Shown: positions 1-6,474, counted from the stretch's first letter. The stretch is DNA of 7,576 bases from JAHJSA01 sp038204345 (GCA_038204345.1 JBBRDB010000128.1:1-7576); one strand, 5' to 3'. Made by a program: numbers and translations. Notes: generated by a model not told the origin, from the sequence alone.

Positions 1-78
1 CCACCACGATAGGGGGGATCTTGGTCCTGTCTAATCTCAATTCTTCCCGGGTCCCCAAGATCCCCCCTATCGTGGTGG
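1..78. repeat. Perfect 24-bp inverted repeat with 30-nt spacer
   Basis: Bases 1-24 are the exact reverse complement of bases 55-78. Each arm combines a CCACCACGATA outer part, a run of six G (or C) and a GATCTTGG inner part. The 30-base spacer (25-54) is visibly richer in A and T than its surroundings. A transcript from either strand could fold into a 24-bp stem, longer than an ordinary intrinsic terminator, and no U-run follows on either side. The left arm begins at base 1, so the repeat may extend outside the window. It lies 50 bases beyond the fakA stop codon. It could be a terminator, a small non-autonomous element, a protein-binding palindrome or a contig-end artefact; the sequence does not decide between these. 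Confidence 0.85.
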
Positions 79-86
79 TGTGGCCT

Positions 87-106
87 CGGCGGGGAAGCCC
101 CGGCCG
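87..106 (-). terminator. GC-rich hairpin downstream of fakA
   Basis: About 23 bases after the fakA stop, the minus strand can form CGG-CGGGG / CCCCG-CCG around a 3-nt loop, with one bulged base. It is a short, very GC-rich hairpin at the place a terminator is expected, but no T-run follows, so a Rho-independent mechanism is doubtful. Together with the neighbouring 24-bp inverted repeat it probably marks the end of the DUF1858-asp23-fakA transcript. Confidence 0.3.
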
Positions 107-128
107 GAGCACGCGTCGAAGCGGACTT

Positions 129-1757
129 CTACTCCGCTACCAGGAGCAATGGATACAGTGGCTGTCCGCCACGGTGCAACTCGAACTCCACCTCGGTGAA
201 GGTCTCTTGGAGTAGAGCGGCCGCCTCATCGACTTCGTCTTCGGGGACGCCGCCACCAGTCAGCACCGTCACCAGCTCCTTGCCCCCTGTGACCAGTCGC
301 TCAGTGACCGCGCGGGCAGCCTCGAAGAGATCGTCCGTGCTGACGAGGACCTGTCCCTCGACCAGTCCGATGAAAGACCCCTCCTTTACCTGGACGCCGT
401 CTACGAGCGTATCCCTCACCGCGCGGGTGACCTCCCCGGTGACCATCTGTTCAAGAGCGCTGGTCATGTCCTCGACGTTGACCGCGAGCGCGTTCTGTGG
501 GTCGAACGAGACCATGGCCGCCAGCCCCGCCTGCATGGAGCGCGTAGGGACGACCGTGACATTCTTGGGCGATAACTCGGCCACCTGCTCGGCCGCCATG
601 ATGACGTTCTTGTTGTTGGGGAGGAGGATGATCCCCGGAGCTTCGGCTAGGGCGATGGCTTTCATCAGATCCTCAGCCGAAGGGTTCATGGATTGTCCGC
701 CCGCCACGAACGGACCCGCACCCAAGCTGCGATAGAGGTCGGTGACGCCATCCCCGACCACGACCGGGATGACCTGCGTCTGGCCCACTTGGGTGGGTGC
801 GAGGGCCCGCTCGCGGAGGCGGGCGTACCTCTCGGCGGTCTGCTCGGGCATGTTGTCGATCTCGATCTGAGAGAGCGTGCCTCTGGAGGTGCCGAGGGCG
901 AGCACGGTGCCAGGCTCGTCGGTGTGGAGGTGCACCTTCACCTGCGAATCGGTTCCCACCACCAGGAGGCTGTCGCCGAGCGGCTGCAAGAGTCTCTCCA
1001 GTTCGGGGGCATCGAGTCCGTTCCCCCGAAGCAGGAAGCTGGTGCAGTAGGTGTAGGGGCTCTCCTCCCCCTCCTCCTCGCCTTCTATCAGCGGCACGGC
1101 GGACAGCGGAGTCGTTACCCCGCCGTGTGCGGGCGAATCCGCTCCCATCATTCCCTCCAATAGGACCACGAGGCCGTAGCCGCCGGCGTCCACGACGCCC
1201 GCATCGGCCAGGACTTTCAGGAGGGTGGGCGTGCGTTCGACGCTCTCCCAGCCCGCCTCGATCATGGAACTCAGAAGCTTGGCCACATCTGTGTCCGGAC
1301 TGACTTTCTCGGCCGCCTCGGTCATCTCCCGTAACACCGTCAACATGGTGCCCTCAACCGGTCTCCTGATCGCGCGATAGGCCGTATCGGTGGCGTGGCG
1401 CATCATACCGGCCACATCAGGGGACGCCGCCCCGTCTGCATCCCTTAGAGCCTCCATCGCGCCGCGGATGATCTGAGAAAGGATGACTCCGCTATTACCC
1501 CGGGCGCCCATCAAGGCGGCATTGGCAACCAGGTCGCAGAGTTCCGCTTGGCTGAGGTCTTCGGGGGCCCTTCTCAACTCGTCCACGACGCTCTTGACCG
1601 TCAGGAGGAGGTTCGTGCCGGTGTCCCCGTCGGGCACGGGGTAGACGTTCAGGTCGTTCACCGTCTGCTTCCGGGCCTCCAAGGCTCGATGCGCTCCGGC
1701 GACCACGGTGCGGACGAGGGCCGCCGTGATCGGAGGAGACGCCGCTCTAGCCTCCAA
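129..1757 (-). CDS. fakA: FakA/YloV-type fatty acid kinase (DhaL-domain fusion protein)
   Basis: This 542-aa protein matches the usual length of the YloV/FakA family, the ATP-binding kinase subunit that phosphorylates fatty acids held by a FakB (DegV-family) carrier for phospholipid synthesis. The N-terminal DhaL domain shows NVYPVPDGDTGTN (residues 37-49, with the Mg-binding aspartates), GARGNSG (84-90) and DAGVVDAGGYGL (185-196). The middle domain has Cys238 and a HLHT motif (His276, His278); I recall similarly placed Cys/His residues binding zinc in Staphylococcus FakA. The C-terminal part has LPNNKNV (379-385) and GGGVPEDEV. The start is a TTG inside the last codons of asp23, giving an 11-base overlap. 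An in-frame TGA lies just upstream, and the family's usual N-terminus fits, so translation is probably coupled to asp23. No FakB/DegV gene lies in the window. The kinase assignment is by family; substrate is inferred. Confidence 0.9.
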   Translation of the reverse strand: MEARAASPPITAALVRTVVAGAHRALEARKQTVNDLNVYPVPDGDTGTNLLLTVKSVVDELRRAPEDLSQAELCDLVANAALMGARGNSGVILSQIIRGAMEALRDADGAASPDVAGMMRHATDTAYRAIRRPVEGTMLTVLREMTEAAEKVSPDTDVAKLLSSMIEAGWESVERTPTLLKVLADAGVVDAGGYGLVVLLEGMMGADSPAHGGVTTPLSAVPLIEGEEEGEESPYTYCTSFLLRGNGLDAPELERLLQPLGDSLLVVGTDSQVKVHLHTDEPGTVLALGTSRGTLSQIEIDNMPEQTAERYARLRERALAPTQVGQTQVIPVVVGDGVTDLYRSLGAGPFVAGGQSMNPSAEDLMKAIALAEAPGIILLPNNKNVIMAAEQVAELSPKNVTVVPTRSMQAGLAAMVSFDPQNALAVNVEDMTSALEQMVTGEVTRAVRDTLVDGVQVKEGSFIGLVEGQVLVSTDDLFEAARAVTERLVTGGKELVTVLTGGGVPEDEVDEAAALLQETFTEVEFELHRGGQPLYPLLLVAE

Positions 1758-2121
1758 CCCTCACGCCCTGAACGTGTATGTGGATATCGGCCACCGACCT
1801 ACCGGTGGCGCGCTTCACGTTGTACATGACTTGCGAGCGGACGTTGCCGGCTACTTCGGCCACGTTCAGTCCACACTCCACGATGATGTAAAGGTCGACG
1901 TGCAGTCGGTCGGGTTTCTGGGTCACCCTGATCCCCTGATGGAGCTTGTCCCGGGACAACAACGCCCCCACTCCCCGCGCCAAGTTGGGCGAAGCCATGC
2001 CTACGACGCCGTAGCATTCGAGCACCGTCCACCCGACGATGTCGGCGATAGCCCGATCGCTCACGATGACGGTGCCGGGGACCTCGGTCTTGGTGGGTTC
2101 CAGACGAATCTCCTCCGCCAT
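1747..2121 (-). CDS. Asp23/Gls24 family protein (YloU-like)
   Basis: A 124-aa protein of the Asp23/Gls24 envelope-stress family, similar in size and layout to Bacillus YloU. Features typical of the family are an early strand-helix segment (GTVIVSDRAIADIVGWTVLECYGVVGM, about residues 16-42), a central VDLYIIVECGLNVAEVAGNVRSQV stretch (75-98) and a C-terminal DIHIHVQGVRV strand (112-122). There is no signal peptide or membrane segment. In staphylococci Asp23 sits on the inner membrane face through a partner; whether this one does is unknown. It starts with ATG preceded by a good AGGGGG ribosome-binding site, 8 bases after the DUF1858 gene, and overlaps fakA. Linkage of this family to fakA is widespread in Gram-positives, suggesting an envelope or lipid role, but the biochemical function is unsettled. 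Confidence 0.88.
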   Translation of the reverse strand: MAEEIRLEPTKTEVPGTVIVSDRAIADIVGWTVLECYGVVGMASPNLARGVGALLSRDKLHQGIRVTQKPDRLHVDLYIIVECGLNVAEVAGNVRSQVMYNVKRATGRSVADIHIHVQGVRVGG

Positions 2122-2129
2122 GCGGCCCC

Positions 2130-2345
2130 CTATCCGTCCCTGTCTGCGAGAGGCGGAAGACGGTTAAGGTCGCGGAGCAGAGCCACAGGTTCGATGCCGT
2201 GCATGCGGGCGCCGTCTTCTATGGATTCCATCATCGCGCCCATGCACCCGATACAGGCAAGACCATGGAGTGTGAAGACATCTCTGGCCCGTGGATCGGC
2301 CTGCAGCGCCTCGAGGATCGACATGTCTTTGGTGAACGTCGTCAT
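2130..2345 (-). CDS. DUF1858 CxxC domain protein (redox-disulfide type)
   Basis: A 71-aa single-domain protein. The pattern TKDMSILEALQADPRARDVFTLHG (residues 5-28), then CIGC (Cys31, Cys34), then an acidic helix SIEDGARMHGIEPVALLRDLN, is the classic DUF1858 layout, also described as the hybrid-cluster-protein-associated redox disulfide domain. The CxxC pair may be a redox-active disulfide or metal site; no enzymatic role is established. I chose the ATG at 2345 because the family begins a few residues before the TKDM segment and a GAGGGG ribosome-binding site lies just upstream. A longer reading to 2447 adds a 34-residue proline/glycine-rich extension unlike the family. The gene is first in the operon with asp23 (8-nt gap) and fakA. 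Such proteins are frequent in anaerobes, which hints at the lifestyle of the host. Confidence 0.85.
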   Translation of the reverse strand: MTTFTKDMSILEALQADPRARDVFTLHGLACIGCMGAMMESIEDGARMHGIEPVALLRDLNRLPPLADRDG

Positions 2346-2379
2346 ACGCCCCTCGGTGACTAGACCGCGTATCGGAACC

Positions 2380-2385
2380 ATTGTA
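2380..2385 (-). promoter_or_regulatory. Possible -10 box for the DUF1858-asp23-fakA operon
   Basis: On the minus strand TACAAT (5 of 6 matches to TATAAT) lies 34 bases upstream of the DUF1858 ATG, which would give a leader of about 27 nt. No recognisable TTGACA-like box is found at 15-19 nt spacing, so this is a weak call supported mainly by position in a divergent intergenic region. Confidence 0.3.
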
Positions 2386-2462
2386 CACCACGGCCCACCC
2401 CCTTCCGGACCCCGGTTCCGTGCTATCCTACCGCGCTGCATAGTCATTCGCGCCGCCTGGGG

Positions 2463-2492
2463 TTGTCAAACCGTCTCTTAACGGTGCATACT
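2463..2492 (+). promoter_or_regulatory. Sigma70-like promoter of rpmB
   Basis: TTGTCA (2463-2468, 5 of 6 matches to the -35 consensus) is followed after 18 bases by CATACT (2487-2492), with TACTAT (2489-2494) as an alternative -10. Transcription would begin about 40 bases before the rpmB ATG. The -10 sits inside an interrupted inverted repeat, ACGG-tg-CATA-c-TATG-CCGT (2481-2499), which might be an operator or simply chance. Confidence 0.55.
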
Positions 2493-2538
2493 ATGCCGTT
2501 CGCCGAGCACGAACCTTCCGAAGAGGGATGAGGATACG

Positions 2539-2748
2539 ATGTCCAGGATCTGCGCAGTGTGCGGAAAAGAACCGGGTTTCGGCAACAACCGGAGCCACTC
2601 GATGAGGGCCACCAAACGCCGCTGGAACGTGAACGTGCAGAAAGTCCACGTGCTGCTGAAAGGTAAGCCCACCCGCGCCTATGTCTGCACGAAATGTCTC
2701 AAGGCTCACAAGGTGCAGAAGGTGCTGAAGGTGCTGAAGACCGCGTAG
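2539..2748 (+). CDS. rpmB: 50S ribosomal protein L28, zinc-ribbon form
   Basis: A 69-aa basic protein, the only clear plus-strand gene here. It begins MSRICAVCGKEPGFGNNRSHS and contains RRWNVNVQKVHVLLKGKPTRAYVCTKCLKA, unmistakable for bacterial L28. Cys5/Cys8 and Cys50/Cys53 form two CxxC pairs, so it is the zinc-binding (C+) form rather than the cysteine-free form used under zinc limitation. It is a structural protein of the large ribosomal subunit. The ATG follows a GAGGA ribosome-binding site by 4 bases. It is slightly longer than many L28 proteins; the C-terminal KVQKVLKVLK tail is encoded by near-identical 9-bp units at about 2709-2738. It is divergent from the DUF1858-asp23-fakA operon and convergent with ribH. 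Confidence 0.97.
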   Translation: MSRICAVCGKEPGFGNNRSHSMRATKRRWNVNVQKVHVLLKGKPTRAYVCTKCLKAHKVQKVLKVLKTA

Positions 2749-2760
2749 CGCCGCACGCGG

Positions 2761-2816
2761 CCGGCCGGGGCGTTTCCCGGGCCGGCTCGCGTTCCGCTCC
2801 GCCCCCCCCGGCGGAG
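2761..2816. terminator. Two hairpins between convergent rpmB and ribH
   Basis: The 78-base spacer between the two stop codons holds two strong inverted repeats. The first is CCGGCCGGGG (2761-2770) with CCCGGGCCGG (2776-2785), 9 of 10 positions paired around a CGTTT loop. The second is CTCCGCC (2797-2803) with GGCGGAG (2810-2816), seven perfect pairs around six C. Both can fold from either strand, as expected for a bidirectional terminator, but neither is followed by a T-run. Termination may be Rho-assisted or of a hairpin-only kind. Confidence 0.45.
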
Positions 2817-2826
2817 TTCCGGCGGG

Positions 2827-3324
2827 CTAGAGCCCGCCGTCGCCCAAAGATATCCCCAGGTTGGCCATCTCGAGCGCCGCCACGGCGGCATCCCACCCTT
2901 TGTTGCCCGCCTTGGTCCCGGCCCGCTCGATAGCCTGCTCGATGGTATCGGTGGTGAGCACGCCGAAGATCACGGGAACATTGGTGTCGAGCCCCGCTTT
3001 GGCAACGCCCTTCGCCACCTCCGAGGCCACCACGTCGAAATGCGGCGTGGAGCCGCGGATCACGGCGCCTAGCGTGATGACGGCGTCGTAGCGCCCGCTC
3101 GCAGCCATCCGCTTGGCCACGAGAGCGATCTCGAAGGCCCCCGGCACCCACGCCACCTCGACTTTGGCGGGGTCCACTCCGTGGCGGTGAAGACTGTCAA
3201 GAGCTCCCGAGAGGAGCTTGTTCGAGATGAACTCGTTGAAACGACCTACTACGAGACCGAAGGACAGACCGTCGCCGCCCAGATCGCCCTCATAGATACG
3301 CCCTTTCTGCACTTCGTCAATCAT
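2827..3324 (-). CDS. ribH: 6,7-dimethyl-8-ribityllumazine synthase
   Basis: A 165-aa protein, typical in length, that condenses 5-amino-6-ribitylaminouracil with 3,4-dihydroxy-2-butanone 4-phosphate to lumazine, the penultimate riboflavin step; family members assemble into pentamers or 60-mer capsids. Visible motifs are GRFNEFIS (27-34), VPGAFEIA (60-67), the substrate loop GAVIRGSTPHFD with catalytic-type His95, the TTDTIEQAIERAGTKAGNKGWDAA segment with Arg134 near the phosphate site. The ATG at 3324 overlaps the end of ribBA by 8 bases and is preceded by a purine-rich GGAGGGAGAAGAG stretch, so coupling with ribBA is likely. A longer in-frame reading upstream lies wholly inside ribBA and does not resemble the family. 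It is last in the FMN-riboswitch operon. Confidence 0.96.
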   Translation of the reverse strand: MIDEVQKGRIYEGDLGGDGLSFGLVVGRFNEFISNKLLSGALDSLHRHGVDPAKVEVAWVPGAFEIALVAKRMAASGRYDAVITLGAVIRGSTPHFDVVASEVAKGVAKAGLDTNVPVIFGVLTTDTIEQAIERAGTKAGNKGWDAAVAALEMANLGISLGDGGL

Positions 3325-4576
3325 TCTCTTCTCCCTCCACACGGATTTCTTCCGGATTGAGCCCCTGGTGGTGCAGTATGTGGCCCATCTTGTCGAGTTT
3401 GGTCTGAAGGTATGCGAGGTTCTCGTCGCGGGGCGGCACTTCCAGAGGCACGCGCTCCACGACGGTGAGGCCGTAGCCTTCAACGCCCACCAGTTTGCGC
3501 GGGTTGTTGGTCATGAGCCGGATGGTGGTCAATCCGAGGTCGGCCAGTATCTGAGCGCCTATCCCGTATTCGCGCAGGTCGGGGGCGAACCCGAGCTCCA
3601 CGTTGGCCTCCACGGTGTCGCGCCCCTCTTCCTGGAGTTTGTAGGCCCGCAATTTGTTCAATAGTCCGATGCCACGGCCTTCTTGAGCCATGTACAGCAA
3701 GACGCCGGTGCCTTCCCGCTCGATCATTTCCATCGCGGCGGTGAGCTGCTCCCCGCAATCGCAGCGCAGGGAACCGAACACGTCGCCCGTGAGACACTCT
3801 GAGTGCACCCTCACGAGCACGTTCTCCTTGCCTCTGACGTCTCCCTTGATCACCGCCAGATGCTGCTCGCCGTCGAGAAGACTCTCGTAGCCCACCGCGG
3901 TGAAGTAGCCCCAGCGCGTCGGGAGCTTGGCCTCGGCGCCCCGTCGCACGAGCCTCTCGGTGCGCCGCCTGTACTCGATGAGCGCCGCTACCGTGATCAT
4001 CTTCAGTCCGTGCTCGCGGCAGTAGGGGATCAAGTCGGGCACACGGGCCATGGTCCCGTCTTCGTTCATGATCTCGCATATCACGCCGGCAGGGTTAAGG
4101 CCGGCCAGCCGGGCGAGGTCCACCCCCGCCTCAGTCTGGCCGGTGCGCTCCAGAACTCCCCCCGGACGTGCGCGTAGGGGGAAGACGTGTCCGGGCTGCA
4201 CGAGATCGTCCGGGCCGCTCCTCGGGTCGATGGCCACCTGGATAGTCCTCGCCCGGTCGGCCGCAGAGATACCGGTAGTGACTCCCTCCCGGGCTTCGAT
4301 GGATACGGTGAAGGCGGTCTCGAAGCGCGACTGGTTCATACGGGCCATAGGATGCAGGCCCAATTTGTCGGCCCGACTGGTGGTCATGGCCAGGCAGATG
4401 AGGCCGCGCCCGTACTTCGCCATGAAGTTGATGGCCTCGGGGGTCACGAACTGGGCGGCCATGGTCAAGTCACCCTCGTTCTCACGGTCTTCGTCGTCCA
4501 CCACCACTACCATACGCCCCGACTTGATCTCCTCGAGCGCTTCTTCGATGGATGCGAACGTCTCGTCCTCGCTCAT
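3317..4576 (-). CDS. ribBA: Bifunctional DHBP synthase / GTP cyclohydrolase II
   Basis: A 419-aa fusion supplying both precursors of riboflavin. The RibB half (residues 1 to about 205) makes 3,4-dihydroxy-2-butanone 4-phosphate from ribulose 5-phosphate; it shows DDEDRENEGDL (27-37), TTGISAADRA (100-109) and GHVFPLRA (129-136). The RibA half (about 210-419) opens GTP; it shows the zinc cysteines Cys261, Cys272 and Cys274 in SECLTGDVFGSLRCDCG, plus AQEGRGIGL (297-305) and TNNPRK (356-361). One oddity: residue 147 is Gln in RTGQTEAGVDL, where the family usually has a metal-binding His (GHTEA). I chose ATG 4576 because MSEDETFASIEEALEEI matches the family start and GGGAG precedes it. An alternative ATG at 4621 overlaps the ribE stop (ATGA) and would add 15 residues. 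Confidence 0.95.
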   Translation of the reverse strand: MSEDETFASIEEALEEIKSGRMVVVVDDEDRENEGDLTMAAQFVTPEAINFMAKYGRGLICLAMTTSRADKLGLHPMARMNQSRFETAFTVSIEAREGVTTGISAADRARTIQVAIDPRSGPDDLVQPGHVFPLRARPGGVLERTGQTEAGVDLARLAGLNPAGVICEIMNEDGTMARVPDLIPYCREHGLKMITVAALIEYRRRTERLVRRGAEAKLPTRWGYFTAVGYESLLDGEQHLAVIKGDVRGKENVLVRVHSECLTGDVFGSLRCDCGEQLTAAMEMIEREGTGVLLYMAQEGRGIGLLNKLRAYKLQEEGRDTVEANVELGFAPDLREYGIGAQILADLGLTTIRLMTNNPRKLVGVEGYGLTVVERVPLEVPPRDENLAYLQTKLDKMGHILHHQGLNPEEIRVEGEEND

Positions 4577-4617
4577 TACACTCCCTTTCAGGGCCGGCTC
4601 GATCCGACCGCGTGATG

Positions 4618-5286
4618 TCATTCCAGATACCCCGCCGAGCGGAGTTCGGCCATGCTCATGCCTCCGGACCCTCCGGGCTGACCCTCCGTTTCTCCGCGGG
4701 CCGTAAGCAGAGATTGGCGCACGTACCGCGCGAGCACGTCCGCCTCGAGGTTGACCTGTCGTGGCGGCGCCACGTCGCGCAGCGTGGTTTGCTGAAGGGT
4801 GTGAGGGATGATGCCGAGACCGAACTCGTCGCCCTCCACGTCGGTGATGGTGAGGGATACCCCGTCCACCGCCACTGATCCCTTCGGAGCCAAATACGGA
4901 CGCAGATCCGAGGGGAAACCCACCCGCAACTCCCAGGCGATACCGCGCTTGCGCACCGAGCGGATCTGGCCGACGCCGTCCACGTGGCCCAGGACCAAAT
5001 GCCCTCCAAGCCGATCCCCCAGAGCCATCGCGCGCTCCAAGTTCACCCGATCCCCCGGTTTGCGCGACCCGATGGTGGTGCTCTCCAGAGTCTCGGCCAT
5101 GCAGTCCACTGCGAACATGGACGGCTCCACGTGCACCACCGTGAGGCAGGCTCCGTCCACGGAGATAGAGTCACCCAAGCGGGTGCCCCGCGTCACTATT
5201 CCGGCCTGCACGAAGAGGTGTGCACCCTCCGGGCGCTTCTCGATGCGCGCGACCCTGCCGACTTCTTCTACGAGTCCCGTGAACAT
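4618..5286 (-). CDS. ribE: Riboflavin synthase, alpha subunit
   Basis: A 222-aa protein of the two-barrel riboflavin synthase family, which dismutates two lumazine molecules into riboflavin and the ribitylaminouracil substrate of RibH. It opens with the diagnostic MFTGLVEE. The two internally duplicated halves carry SVDGACLTV (42-50) and AVDGVSLTI (139-147), and the linking GGHLVLGHVDG (94-104) is highly characteristic. The C-terminus ends in a glycine-rich stretch and MAELRSAGYLE, corresponding to the usual C-terminal helix. The ATG shares its A with the ribD stop (TGATG), a 1-base overlap implying reinitiation. The longer upstream reading is ribD in another frame. A 41-base gap separates it from the preferred ribBA start. 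Confidence 0.96.
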   Translation of the reverse strand: MFTGLVEEVGRVARIEKRPEGAHLFVQAGIVTRGTRLGDSISVDGACLTVVHVEPSMFAVDCMAETLESTTIGSRKPGDRVNLERAMALGDRLGGHLVLGHVDGVGQIRSVRKRGIAWELRVGFPSDLRPYLAPKGSVAVDGVSLTITDVEGDEFGLGIIPHTLQQTTLRDVAPPRQVNLEADVLARYVRQSLLTARGETEGQPGGSGGMSMAELRSAGYLE

Positions 5287-6422
5287 CAGTACGGCTCCCG
5301 CACGTAGCCGCTGACGCTGATGTCTATGCCGCTCGGCATGATCTCCACGTCGCGCAGGCGCAGGGCGGCGTCCATGTGTGGATAGCCGGCCGAGGGCAGG
5401 GGACCCGGCGAGCCGGCCCCACCTGCGATCACGGGGGCGACGAAGGCGAGCACACGATCGATCAGGTCGGCGTCCCACCAGGCGGCCGCGAGACGCGGGC
5501 CGCCCTCCAAGAACACGTCCTGCACCTGCCTGGCGGCCAAGAGCCGGGCCACATCCCGCGGGTCGGGATGAGCGTCCGATTCTCCCGCGCATGCGATCAC
5601 CTCTATACCCCAGGAGGCCGCTTCCGACTGTCTCTCCTTGGGGACGGAATCCGAGCACACGATGAGCACCGGCCCCTCCTCGACGGTGGACACCAGCGCC
5701 GAGTCCCGCTTGAGAGAGAGGGTCGGATCTACGACCACCCGCAGCGGCTGTCGGTGCACAGGCACGTCGCGCGCCGTGAGGCGTGGATCGTCGTGACGGA
5801 GGGTTCCCGCCCCCACGAGCACGGCGTCGGCCCAGGCGCGCATCTGATGGACGCGCCGCCTGCTCTCCTCACCGGATATCCAGCGCGAATCGCCGCTCTC
5901 GGTGGCGACTCTGCCGTCCAAGGTCATTGCATACTTGTAGGTCACGAACGGGAGTTCGTGTGTGACGTGCTTCCTGAAGGGGTCGTTCTGGCGGCGGGCC
6001 CGGTAGTTGAGGTCGCCGTCGGCGACATCGACTGTGACGCCGGCGGCTACCAGTTCCTCGAGGCCGCGTCCGTGGACCCAGGCAGACGGATCGTCCGCAG
6101 CCACTACTACGCGCGACACTCCCACCTGGATGAGCGCCCGTGTGCACGGGGGCGTCCGACCGTGGTGGCAACACGGCTCAAGCGAGACGTAGACGGTGGC
6201 TCCAAACAGGACCCCGGGCGTCAGTTCGCCGACCGCGCTCTTCATGGCCACGATCTCCGCGTGGTCCATGCCGGCGGCCGCGTGGAAGCCCTCCCCCACT
6301 ACCCGGCCTTCGCGCACGACCACGGCGCCCACGAGCGGGTTCGGGGATGTGAGGCCGCGACCGCGCTCGGCGAGCGCGATCGCCCGCTCCAAGAAATGTC
6401 TATCCTGGTCGTTCAGGGCCAC
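5286..6422 (-). CDS. ribD: Bifunctional pyrimidine deaminase/reductase RibD
   Basis: A 378-aa enzyme that deaminates and then reduces the GTP cyclohydrolase II product. The N-terminal deaminase has TSPNPLVGAV (25-34), the zinc/proton-shuttle HAE (54-56) and LEPCCHHGRTPPC with zinc-type Cys84 and Cys93. The reductase half has YAMTLDGRVAT (164-174), SRWISG (179-184), the NADPH-type VGAGTLRHDDPRLT (203-216) and FLEGGPRLA (304-312). I prefer a GTG start at 6422 over the ATG at 6440. The ATG lies in the loop of the riboswitch terminator with little Shine-Dalgarno sequence, whereas the GTG has GGGGG six bases upstream and yields the family's usual short N-terminus. The six extra residues (MAWGFF) are not family-like. 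It is first gene of the operon. Confidence 0.93.
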   Translation of the reverse strand: MALNDQDRHFLERAIALAERGRGLTSPNPLVGAVVVREGRVVGEGFHAAAGMDHAEIVAMKSAVGELTPGVLFGATVYVSLEPCCHHGRTPPCTRALIQVGVSRVVVAADDPSAWVHGRGLEELVAAGVTVDVADGDLNYRARRQNDPFRKHVTHELPFVTYKYAMTLDGRVATESGDSRWISGEESRRRVHQMRAWADAVLVGAGTLRHDDPRLTARDVPVHRQPLRVVVDPTLSLKRDSALVSTVEEGPVLIVCSDSVPKERQSEAASWGIEVIACAGESDAHPDPRDVARLLAARQVQDVFLEGGPRLAAAWWDADLIDRVLAFVAPVIAGGAGSPGPLPSAGYPHMDAALRLRDVEIMPSGIDISVSGYVREPY

Positions 6423-6453
6423 AAAAAACCCCCAAGCCATTCGTCTCAGGGGT
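6423..6453 (-). terminator. FMN riboswitch terminator / SD-sequestering hairpin
   Basis: On the minus strand ACCCC-(T)-GAG (6453-6445) pairs with CTTGGGGG plus the first T (6436-6428) around an 8-nt loop. T6 follows directly (6428-6423). This has the shape of an intrinsic terminator. Its GGGGG arm is also the best Shine-Dalgarno for the GTG start at 6422, so folding could block both elongation and initiation. The 5' arm CCACCCCTGAG (6455-6445) is largely complementary to CTTCGGGGTTGG (6583-6572) in the aptamer P1/P2 region, which gives a plausible antiterminator when FMN is absent. Confidence 0.75.
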
Positions 6454-6474
6454 GGATGGCGCGTCTAGACACGC

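Noticed and set aside
1708..2481. Plus-strand open frame opposite asp23 and DUF1858
   Set aside because: It mirrors clear minus-strand genes and crosses their intergenic region; no recognisable domain or ribosome-binding site.
2801..2810. C8 homopolymer run between rpmB and ribH as a phase-variation tract
   Set aside because: It is intergenic, forms the loop of a hairpin between convergent genes, and alters no reading frame or promoter.
2699..3151. Minus-strand arginine/alanine-rich frame overlapping ribH and rpmB
   Set aside because: Out-of-frame reading of ribH that continues antisense through the terminator hairpins and rpmB; composition typical of GC-rich noise.
6465..6472. GTCTAGAC palindrome just after the riboswitch P1
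   Set aside because: A short 8-bp palindrome is expected by chance and is more simply part of the riboswitch expression platform.
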